Part shown: in pieces, positions 1 through 7,166 of the stretch | How the letters are laid out: every line of letters begins with the position of its first letter | Position numbering within the stretch: position 1 is the first letter of the stretch | Origin: an uncultured bacterium | Lineage (GTDB): Bacteria > Bacteroidota > Bacteroidia > Chitinophagales > Chitinophagaceae | Direction of reading: 5' to 3' | DNA length: 10,330 bases | Assembly (NCBI GenBank): GCA_903957405.1 | Contig: CAJBPC010000028.1 | Coordinates: 1-10,330 of the forward strand | Translations under genes and position numbers: made by a program | Notes under the pieces: generated by a model | Seen by the model: only the letters and a program-made list of their open reading frames with translations | What the model was told of the DNA's origin: nothing | Databases searched by the model: none

Positions 1-1
1 C

Positions 2-2704
2 TCTCAGGACAAGGCATTGGAAGATGTCGTGGTGGTGGGATATGGCCAGGTCAGGAAAAAGGATCTTACCGGAGCCGTCGGTTCCTTATCACCGAGAGAC
101 ATTGTGCGTGCCAACCCATCCAATGCCACGGCCGCCCTTCAGGGTCAGGTCACCGGGGTGGTCATCACCAAGGCCAGCAACAAGCCCGGCCAGGATTACA
201 AGATCGACATTCGGGGTCAGAACACCATTACTGGAGCCACGGAGCCGTTGGTGGTGGTTGACGGAGTGATCGGAGCCCGTATGCGCGACATCAACCCCGC
301 GGATATCCAATCCATAGACGTCTTGAAAGACGCATCTTCCACTGCCATTTATGGAGCGCGGGGCGCCAACGGCGTCATCATCATCACATCGAAGAAGGGT
401 GTGAGTGGCAAGCCCAAGGTGACGATCGATAGTTATTACGGCAGTAAAAGACCTGCGCATCTTCCTCGTTTGCAGACGGCGCAGGAGTTTTATAAGATGG
501 CTGCAGAAGATATCGTGCTGAATGGCGGAACGGCCGCGTCCTTTACGGCGAGCGAGTTGAACTGGATCAATTCCGGCAAGACCACCGATTGGGTCGATCT
601 GGTCACACAGCCAGGTACCATCGCCAATACGACCGTTGCGGTGACTGGTGGCAATGCCGGCACGACCTATCGTTTTTCCGGTGGATTCATCCAGGAGGAT
701 GGAAACATCGACCATACGACATTCAAGAAGTTTTCTTTCAATGGCGCGGTCGACAGCCGCCTCCGTAGTTGGTTGCGTGTGGGATTCACGGCGTATATCA
801 ACTATTCCAAGAACCCGAATGGTTCATTGGAAGTCCTTCGGTCTGCTTACAGAGCGAGGCCAACCGGCGTGATCTACTATAATGATATAGTGAATCCGAG
901 CGAGGGAAATGATCTTGCCATAGGTCCCTGGAATGACTTGTCCGTTTGGATGGGCATCAAAGACAATCAGGTTCCCAACCCGCTGATCGATGTGGATCCG
1001 AGCATTTACCAGAACAATACGGACTTCTCCAATCCCATGGGGAATGCGTTCGCCGAATTCACGCTTGCGCGGGGTTTGACTTTCAAGTCATCCATTTCTG
1101 CATCTGTGATCGATGAGCGCAATGGGGAGTTCCGGAATACGCTTTCCAAGTCGCAGCTCACGCGGATGCCAAGGGCGAACTACGAAGCCCGTAACTGGTC
1201 GACTTTCACGTTCGACAACCAGCTCAGCTACGATGTCACTACCGGCAAGCACAAGTTGAATGCCACAGCCTTGCAGAGCGCGTACAAGAATATGTACCAG
1301 AACTACACGATCGCCGCGGTCGACCTGCCATTTGCGTCGCTTTGGTATAACCTTGGCACGGGTGCGACCGTCACATCTTCAAGTTCCTACAGCCAGACGC
1401 AGTTGGAGTCATATATGGGTAGGGTCAATTACACCTTCAACGGAAAATACCTCATCACGCTGACGGGTCGTGCCGATGGTGCTTCGCAGCTATCTCCAGA
1501 GAACCGCTGGGCGTTTTTCCCATCTGGTGCCGTCGCCTGGCAGGCTGGGGATGAGGAATTCATCCGTAAGCTCAATCTTTTCTCAGACCTGAAGCTGCGT
1601 GTCAGTTATGGCGAAGTGGGCAACTCGAATGTCGCTGCCTATAGCACGCAGGCGGGTCTGCTCACCACGAACTATAGTTTCGGGTCAGCGGCGGCCGGCG
1701 GTTTTGCACCTTCTGCGATCGGCAATAAGGGGCTCAAGTGGGAGCGCAGTCAGGAACTCAACCTCGGACTTAACATGGGCTTCCTGAAGAACAGGATCGC
1801 CGCCACCGTAGAGCTTTACAAGCGGAATACACGTGACCTGATCCTTAACCAGACACTCCCGACATCCTCCGGTTTCAACGCAGTGGTGACCAATGTCGGA
1901 AAGGTTTCCAACAAGGGGATTGAGATCATGTTGAATACGCGGAATATCGAGACGAAAAATTTCAGCTGGTCGACCAGCGTCAACTTTTCCAAGAACGTGA
2001 ATCGTATTGAAGCCCTGGCCAACGGGGTGGAATCCATCATCGCCAGTGCGCTCTTTGTGGGCAAACCGGTGCGTTCTCATTATGAATTTAAATTCAACGG
2101 CATCTGGCAGATCCCTGACAGCATCGCGGCCGCCACGTACGGACAGCGTCCGGGATCGGTTCGGGTGGTTGATGCCAACAAGGATGGCGTCATATCCACC
2201 ACTCCGGGTAAAGATGACAGGATGTGGCTGGGATCTGAGATGCCGAACTTTATCATGGGCATGACAAACCGGATGAGCTACAAGAATTTCGACCTGTCAT
2301 TCCTGTTGTACTACCGCAATGGCACCATGTTCCGCAATGGCATGCTGGGCGGCACCATGGGAGAGTACACCGGCACACGATACAACCATATCGTTATGAA
2401 CTATTGGACACGCAACAATCCGACGAATGATTTTTACGGGCCCGGCATACCCCAGGCTTACCGGAATGCGAGAAGCTATGAGGATGCCAGTTTCCTCCGG
2501 CTCTCTGATGTGACGCTTGGATACAACGTCCCCCAATCGTTCCTGGACAAAAAGAAAATCGACAGGATGCGGGTTTATTTCCAAGTCATCAATCCGAAAT
2601 TCTGGACGAAGTACAACAGCATGGATCCTGAATACAACTCGAACACCTATATCGACCAGGTGCCCAGCATGACGGTCGCTTTCGGTGCAAGCATCGGGTT
2701 ATGA
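2..2704 (+). CDS. SusC/RagA-family TonB-dependent outer-membrane transporter (5' partial)
   Basis: Outer-membrane beta-barrel that, in this family, imports oligosaccharides using TonB energy together with its SusD lid. The frame is open to the window edge, giving 900 visible residues; the TTG at 17 is not a real start. The visible part begins at the family hallmark LEDVVVVGYG (residues 6-15), which joins the missing N-terminal carboxypeptidase-regulatory-like domain to the plug. The plug follows, with LVVVDG (83-88) and DVLKDASSTAIYGARGANG (106-124), both diagnostic of SusC. The rest is a barrel rich in alternating aromatic strands, ending in a SusC-like TKYNSMDPEYN motif and a last strand. 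The final residue is Leu rather than the usual Phe. The signal peptide, any upstream promoter and about 100 or more residues lie outside the window. susD follows after 23 bp, the normal pair arrangement. Family assignment is very secure; the substrate is not shown by the sequence. Confidence 0.97.
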   Translation, partial: SQDKALEDVVVVGYGQVRKKDLTGAVGSLSPRDIVRANPSNATAALQGQVTGVVITKASNKPGQDYKIDIRGQNTITGATEPLVVVDGVIGARMRDINPADIQSIDVLKDASSTAIYGARGANGVIIITSKKGVSGKPKVTIDSYYGSKRPAHLPRLQTAQEFYKMAAEDIVLNGGTAASFTASELNWINSGKTTDWVDLVTQPGTIANTTVAVTGGNAGTTYRFSGGFIQEDGNIDHTTFKKFSFNGAVDSRLRSWLRVGFTAYINYSKNPNGSLEVLRSAYRARPTGVIYYNDIVNPSEGNDLAIGPWNDLSVWMGIKDNQVPNPLIDVDPSIYQNNTDFSNPMGNAFAEFTLARGLTFKSSISASVIDERNGEFRNTLSKSQLTRMPRANYEARNWSTFTFDNQLSYDVTTGKHKLNATALQSAYKNMYQNYTIAAVDLPFASLWYNLGTGATVTSSSSYSQTQLESYMGRVNYTFNGKYLITLTGRADGASQLSPENRWAFFPSGAVAWQAGDEEFIRKLNLFSDLKLRVSYGEVGNSNVAAYSTQAGLLTTNYSFGSAAAGGFAPSAIGNKGLKWERSQELNLGLNMGFLKNRIAATVELYKRNTRDLILNQTLPTSSGFNAVVTNVGKVSNKGIEIMLNTRNIETKNFSWSTSVNFSKNVNRIEALANGVESIIASALFVGKPVRSHYEFKFNGIWQIPDSIAAATYGQRPGSVRVVDANKDGVISTTPGKDDRMWLGSEMPNFIMGMTNRMSYKNFDLSFLLYYRNGTMFRNGMLGGTMGEYTGTRYNHIVMNYWTRNNPTNDFYGPGIPQAYRNARSYEDASFLRLSDVTLGYNVPQSFLDKKKIDRMRVYFQVINPKFWTKYNSMDPEYNSNTYIDQVPSMTVAFGASIGL

Positions 2705-2727
2705 TCACCAATCCCTAAACAACTGTT

Positions 2728-4653
2728 ATGAAACGAAATAAGATAACGATATATGTACTCTCGCTGGCTTTCACCGCGGTCATGGCAGCGGGTTGCAAAA
2801 AGACCTTCCTGGATGAGTACAACCCGGGTAACCGAACGACCGACAATTACTACACGGAGGCTGCGGGTTACGAGAGTCTGGTGACATCCTGCTACCCGTT
2901 GCTGCGTGACATCACCCAGCAGCGGGTGCCCACCTTGAACGGCACCGATCTTTTTGCGGCGAGTGGATGGACCGGGCTGGTGTTGTTTCCTACACAGACG
3001 ACACAGTCAGGCAGTCCCTATGATGGCTATGATATCCGGATGAATTCCAGTCTTGGCGAACTGCAGACCCTTTGGGACCTGTTGTATCGTGAGATCAACC
3101 GTTGTAATGCCGCCATTGAACGTGCGCCGGCAGTCATCAACATGACGGATTCCGTTAAGAACGTCAGGGTTGCGGAGGCTAAGTTCCTGCGTTCGCTTTC
3201 ATTGTTCTGGGCGGTGCAGCAATGGGGTGACATTCCCATGCCATTGACCGAGACGCAGACCGCAAGCCTCAAGGTGGTCAGGACTCCTGCAAAGGATGTG
3301 TATACGCAGCTGGTGACAGATCTCAATGACGCCATTGCAAAGCTTCCCAACACGCAGCCGGCACAAGGGCGCGTCACAAAGTCGGCCGCGAAGTTCCTGC
3401 TGGCGAGGGTTTACCTGACAAGGGGATGGAATTTCAACAATTCCCTTGGCGGGACACAGGCTGACTTCACCAATGCGCTTGCGTTGTGCGACGACATCAT
3501 TGCCTCAGGTTTGCATCCCCTTGAGACTGACTGGAACAGGCTTTGGCCGATCCACAATAAGAATCCCAAGAGGGAGACCGTCACCGCCGCAGGCTCCGTC
3601 GCCATCGCCAATGCGAGCAAGGAGGTGATTTTTGCCATCCAGTATGCCAATGCCGCTGCTCATAACGGGGATGCCAACCTCAGCACATCGAACGGACTGA
3701 TCGGTAACAACATGCATACGGTCTTCAGCGACGGCCCAAACAACGTGGCGCAGGAGTCCAGGACCGGCACCTATAACCGCTTTCTTCCGTCGCACCGGGT
3801 CACCTGGGCGGCCATGCGGCTCTTTGATCCACAGATGGATCAGCGTTATGAGGGTACATTCAACAGTGTGACGTTTGCCACGGTGAATGGATCAGTTTCC
3901 CTGAAAAACAATAAGCCATATCCAAAGGATTTGTCATTGTCTTATGTGATCAACGACACCACGGCCATCGTTCTTCCCTGGAACAGGCCTGTGACATCTG
4001 ATGCGGATTATGGCATCAACCTGCCCGGAGGCACTAAAAAGTACTCAGTGCAGAATGTTGTCGATCTGTATTATAAGGGAAAAGTTACGGCCGGTCAGCA
4101 GATCATCGATCCGATGGCCTGGTCTGGCCCAATGTTCTGGAAGTTCTGGCAGCCGGGTTTGGTGTATGGGGATGGATTTTCCACTTTTAATGACCCCTTG
4201 TTCCGTGCCGCCGAGGTGTTCCTTATGGCCGCTGAAGCGATCGTAAAAGGTGGTACCGGTGCGAAGCTTGGTACTGCGGATGTTTATTACAACAGGGTGC
4301 TTGACCGCGCCCTCGCATCCAATGCCGGCAAGTCGCCCATGCGTGCCGCGAATCCTGCAAATGTGGAGGAGCCTGTCTCCAATGTGGTTTCATACCGGGC
4401 AACCCCTGCGAGCATCAATATCGATATGATCCTTGATGAATACGGAAGGGAGCTTCTCGGAGAAGGCAACGAACGCTGGTATCAGCTGAAGCGGACCGGT
4501 AAACTCATCGAGCGCGCCGTGGCTTTCAACGGATGGGTGAAGTGGGGCAATGGCGGGACGACCACCCTTAAAGCCACTCATCTCCTCCGGCCGATCCCAC
4601 AGGGGATGTTGGATAATTCCAATCCGAAGATCGAGCAGAACCCCGGGTACTGA
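2728..4653 (+). CDS. SusD/RagB-family surface glycan-binding lipoprotein
   Basis: Lipoprotein lid of the SusC transporter, expected on the outer face of the outer membrane, where it binds glycan and delivers it to SusC. The 641-residue protein starts with a lipoprotein signal (MKRNKITIYVLSLAFTAV) and lipobox MAAGC, with the lipidated Cys at residue 23, followed by KKTFLDE as in many SusD proteins. Family features are the N-terminal helical/TPR part (LWDLLYREINRCNAAIERA near 115-133; VRVAEAKFLRSLSLFWAVQ from 146) and the C-terminal RagB/SusD region: FRAAEVFLMAAEA, then MILDEYGRELLGEGNERW (567-584), then the closing LRPIPQGMLDNSNPKIEQN. At 641 residues it is somewhat longer than classical SusD (about 550). 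It lies 23 bp after the susC stop, so it is very likely cotranscribed with it. A hairpin follows the stop codon. The sequence gives no ligand specificity. Confidence 0.97.
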   Translation: MKRNKITIYVLSLAFTAVMAAGCKKTFLDEYNPGNRTTDNYYTEAAGYESLVTSCYPLLRDITQQRVPTLNGTDLFAASGWTGLVLFPTQTTQSGSPYDGYDIRMNSSLGELQTLWDLLYREINRCNAAIERAPAVINMTDSVKNVRVAEAKFLRSLSLFWAVQQWGDIPMPLTETQTASLKVVRTPAKDVYTQLVTDLNDAIAKLPNTQPAQGRVTKSAAKFLLARVYLTRGWNFNNSLGGTQADFTNALALCDDIIASGLHPLETDWNRLWPIHNKNPKRETVTAAGSVAIANASKEVIFAIQYANAAAHNGDANLSTSNGLIGNNMHTVFSDGPNNVAQESRTGTYNRFLPSHRVTWAAMRLFDPQMDQRYEGTFNSVTFATVNGSVSLKNNKPYPKDLSLSYVINDTTAIVLPWNRPVTSDADYGINLPGGTKKYSVQNVVDLYYKGKVTAGQQIIDPMAWSGPMFWKFWQPGLVYGDGFSTFNDPLFRAAEVFLMAAEAIVKGGTGAKLGTADVYYNRVLDRALASNAGKSPMRAANPANVEEPVSNVVSYRATPASINIDMILDEYGRELLGEGNERWYQLKRTGKLIERAVAFNGWVKWGNGGTTTLKATHLLRPIPQGMLDNSNPKIEQNPGY

Positions 4654-4674
4654 TATTCTGTCATTGATATCATC

Positions 4675-4706
4675 ATGCCAGGGATGGGCCCTTCCATTCC
4701 TGGCAT
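4675..4706 (+). terminator. Intrinsic terminator-like hairpin after susD
   Basis: The arms ATGCCAGGGATGG (4675-4687) and CCATTCCTGGCAT (4694-4706) pair over 13 positions with a single G-U wobble and a 6-base loop (GCCCTT). A T-rich run, TTTATTTC (4707-4714), follows immediately. It lies 21 bp after the susD stop and 34 bp before the preferred start of the next gene. The shape fits a rho-independent terminator, though the U-tract is interrupted by one A, so partial read-through is plausible. It may therefore let the susC-susD transcript accumulate above the downstream enzyme genes. An RNA-stabilizing 3' hairpin is the alternative. No Bacteroidota promoter motif (TAnnTTTG) was seen between it and the next gene, which favours partial read-through. 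Confidence 0.75.
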
Positions 4707-4740
4707 TTTATTTCATCTTTATTGGTCAACATCATTTCCG

Positions 4741-7140
4741 ATGCGAATTCCATTCCTGATATGCCTGCTGGTCGTGCTGGCCTCTGCCGGGGAATCCTCC
4801 GCACAGGAAGCTCCTCCGCACAATATGTTTCTGCAGCGGGTGGTGCCAGCCGACGGTGAGGCCATTGCATTCAATGCACCCGTCCTCCGATGGCCCCGCA
4901 GCAAGGGTGCGGATGTCCGCTACGAGGTTCAACTTTCCCGCGACAGTCTTTTCAATGCCCCCGGCGACGAGATCATCACGCAACGCTCCGGTGCATTCTA
5001 CAACCCGCACCTGAGATTAGAGGAGGGGCGATGGTTCTGGCGTCATCGCACCGGTGGTGGGAAATGGTCTGCCACACATTATTTTCAGATCACGCAGGAA
5101 GCGATGCCGCTTGTGAGTCCGCCGGCTGTAACATTCCTGCAAAACATCCCCGCCTCACATCCCCGCATCCTCCTGGATTCGGGCAGTCAAAAAACCAGGA
5201 TCCTCCTTTCGCATCCAAGTGCGCAGGCCATCCTCAAAGACGCGGAAAAGGCGCTGGAGATGGGCGTCATCACAGACCGTGACATGAATCTTGTCATCCG
5301 GGAGGGGCAGACGGCTCAGGACAAAAAGCTCCAGCAGGATGCCATTGTATCAATGGGCAACCGGTTGGATGATATGATCTCCGCTCTCTGTCAGGCCAAT
5401 CTCATTCGAAAGGATGGCCGGTATGCCCGAAAAGCCATTGCGCAGGCCTTGGAAGTCGCTTCATGGGACCACAAGGGCGTATCCGGTTCCCGGGATTTCA
5501 CCGATGGCATCTGCATGTATGATATGGCGCTGGTCTTTGATTGTTTTTATGAAGAGCTCACTCCCGAGCAAAGGTCTGTTCTCATTGCCGCCATTGCCTT
5601 GCGGGCAGAGGATTTCTATGGAGAGTGGGTCAATAATATTGAATCCAAAGTGCTCAGCGGACATGTATGGCAGCTGATCTTGAACGAATTCTTCAAGACT
5701 TCCCTCGCTTTGTACAGGCATCATTCCGATGCCGCCAAATGGCTATCCTATGCCTATGAACTTTTCCTGGCGCGTACCCCCATATTGGGCGGTGCCGACG
5801 GCGGGTGGTCGGAGGGTGCTCATTACCTCACCATGAACATGGACATGCTCGTGGATATCCCCGAAAAGATCCGTGCGTACACGGGATTCGATTTCATTAA
5901 AAGTCATCCCTGGTATCGGAACATGGGCGACTGGCTGATCACGAACATCCCTCCCGGATCCGTGAATAATGGATTCGGTGATAATTCGGAGGAGCTGTCG
6001 GAACCACTTCCATCCTATGCGGCATTTGCCAATGTCATGGCCGGCCTCACCGGGGAGGCGTCTTTCGTCTGGTATCTCAGACAGTTGCAGGCTTATTCCG
6101 ATCCTGATCTGTCAATGGAGCCCATCCTGCGGTGGTATTGTCTGGTGAACCAGGATCGCTTGCGGCTACCCGAGATTCCTGTTGGCTATGTGCCCCCCGC
6201 GGCGCATGTAGCCATGGCCACCGGTCTTGTGGCGATGCACACAGCCCCGGAGGATGTCAAAAAGAACGTGATGGTGGCCTTCCGTTCGAGTCCATTCGGA
6301 GCGTACGGACACATTCTTGCCGACCAGAACACGTTCAACATCGCAGCGGGCGGGAAGCGGTTGTTTTATCGTACGGGTTACAAAGTGGCGATGGATGACC
6401 CCCACCGGCTTGGCTGGAGTAAGCATACCAAAAGTCAGAACGGGGTGCTCATCAACGGAAACGGGCAGCCATACACCGTGGAGTCGTTCGGTAGGATCCT
6501 TCGGTTCCATGAGGACAAGGGGATGACCTATGCTTTGGGGGATGCCTCCAATGCTTACAGGAGCAAGGAGTCGGGCGAGGATCACGGGATGGTTAAGTTT
6601 TTCAGGCATATTGCACTCTTACAGCCCGGCATCATCGTGATCTACGACGAACTCGAGTCGCAGTCACCTGCCAGCTGGTCGTGGTTGATCCACAGCATCG
6701 AAGGCATGGAACTGGATTCTTCATCCGGCACTTTCGCCTCCACGGCCGATGGTTTCCGGGGGACAGGAAGATTATGGAGTGCTGCTCCGGTACGCTGGCA
6801 GATCACGAATCGTTTCGAGGTGCCTGCCGTAAGTTTCAGGGTTGCTGAGGGGTTGAGGAAAATTCCCTTCAACGACGATCAATGGCATGCAAAAGCGATC
6901 AGTACCGATAGTGTGCGGACGATCCGTTTCCTGTCGGTGATACAGATCGGCCCGAAAGGGGAGAAGGTCGTTTTTCGAGAGCGTCAGGCAGGCCCCGGGC
7001 TTGTCAGATTGCATATAGGGGACTGGGAGATCGAGGCGAGTCTGGCAACGCATCTGCCCCCTCAGTTGCGGTTAGAGGCCTTGAAAGGCGATGTCAGGTT
7101 CAGGGCTTATGAATCATCAGAAAAGAGGGTGCTGCGATAA
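4741..7140 (+). CDS. Secreted heparinase II/III-like (DUF4962-type) protein, probable polysaccharide lyase
   Basis: Probably a periplasmic or secreted lyase cutting uronic-acid-containing chains by beta-elimination, as in the heparinase II/III superfamily. The 799-residue form starting at 4741 opens with a signal peptide (MRIPFLICLLVVLASA, likely cut near ESSAQ, residue 22). An in-frame ATG at 4675 would add 22 residues before it but lies inside a hairpin stem, so 4741 is preferred. Domain order: an Fn3-like beta domain, about 30-117 (YEVQLSRDSLF; EEGRWFWRHRTGGGKWS); an alpha/alpha toroid, about 130-470, with GHVWQ (His308) and GGWSEGAHY (Glu358, His361, Tyr362); and a beta-sandwich, about 490-799, with GHILADQNTF (His524, Asp528), KHTKSQNGVLINGNGQ (561-576) and VIYDELE (633-639). 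The catalytic roles of these residues are inferred by analogy. Gln566 stands where homologs, as I recall them, have His. The sulfatase gene follows after 26 bp. Family membership is fairly secure; lyase activity and substrate are not. Confidence 0.85.
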   Translation: MRIPFLICLLVVLASAGESSAQEAPPHNMFLQRVVPADGEAIAFNAPVLRWPRSKGADVRYEVQLSRDSLFNAPGDEIITQRSGAFYNPHLRLEEGRWFWRHRTGGGKWSATHYFQITQEAMPLVSPPAVTFLQNIPASHPRILLDSGSQKTRILLSHPSAQAILKDAEKALEMGVITDRDMNLVIREGQTAQDKKLQQDAIVSMGNRLDDMISALCQANLIRKDGRYARKAIAQALEVASWDHKGVSGSRDFTDGICMYDMALVFDCFYEELTPEQRSVLIAAIALRAEDFYGEWVNNIESKVLSGHVWQLILNEFFKTSLALYRHHSDAAKWLSYAYELFLARTPILGGADGGWSEGAHYLTMNMDMLVDIPEKIRAYTGFDFIKSHPWYRNMGDWLITNIPPGSVNNGFGDNSEELSEPLPSYAAFANVMAGLTGEASFVWYLRQLQAYSDPDLSMEPILRWYCLVNQDRLRLPEIPVGYVPPAAHVAMATGLVAMHTAPEDVKKNVMVAFRSSPFGAYGHILADQNTFNIAAGGKRLFYRTGYKVAMDDPHRLGWSKHTKSQNGVLINGNGQPYTVESFGRILRFHEDKGMTYALGDASNAYRSKESGEDHGMVKFFRHIALLQPGIIVIYDELESQSPASWSWLIHSIEGMELDSSSGTFASTADGFRGTGRLWSAAPVRWQITNRFEVPAVSFRVAEGLRKIPFNDDQWHAKAISTDSVRTIRFLSVIQIGPKGEKVVFRERQAGPGLVRLHIGDWEIEASLATHLPPQLRLEALKGDVRFRAYESSEKRVLR

Positions 7141-7166
7141 GCAATATCATACAAAAACAAAGAAGC

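Noticed and set aside
17..19. TTG as the start codon of the SusC-like gene
   Set aside because: The frame is open to base 2 and the codon lies inside the conserved LEDVVVVGYG motif, which in this family always follows an N-terminal domain. The gene is simply cut by the window edge.
89..715. 208-codon open frame on the minus strand, opposite susC
   Set aside because: It lies wholly opposite a strongly conserved plug/barrel region, has no recognisable domain and is a by-product of codon use on the other strand.
4675..4740. Extended N-terminus of the heparinase-like protein starting at 4675
   Set aside because: It would put 22 residues before a clear signal peptide, and the ATG is part of a terminator-like stem.
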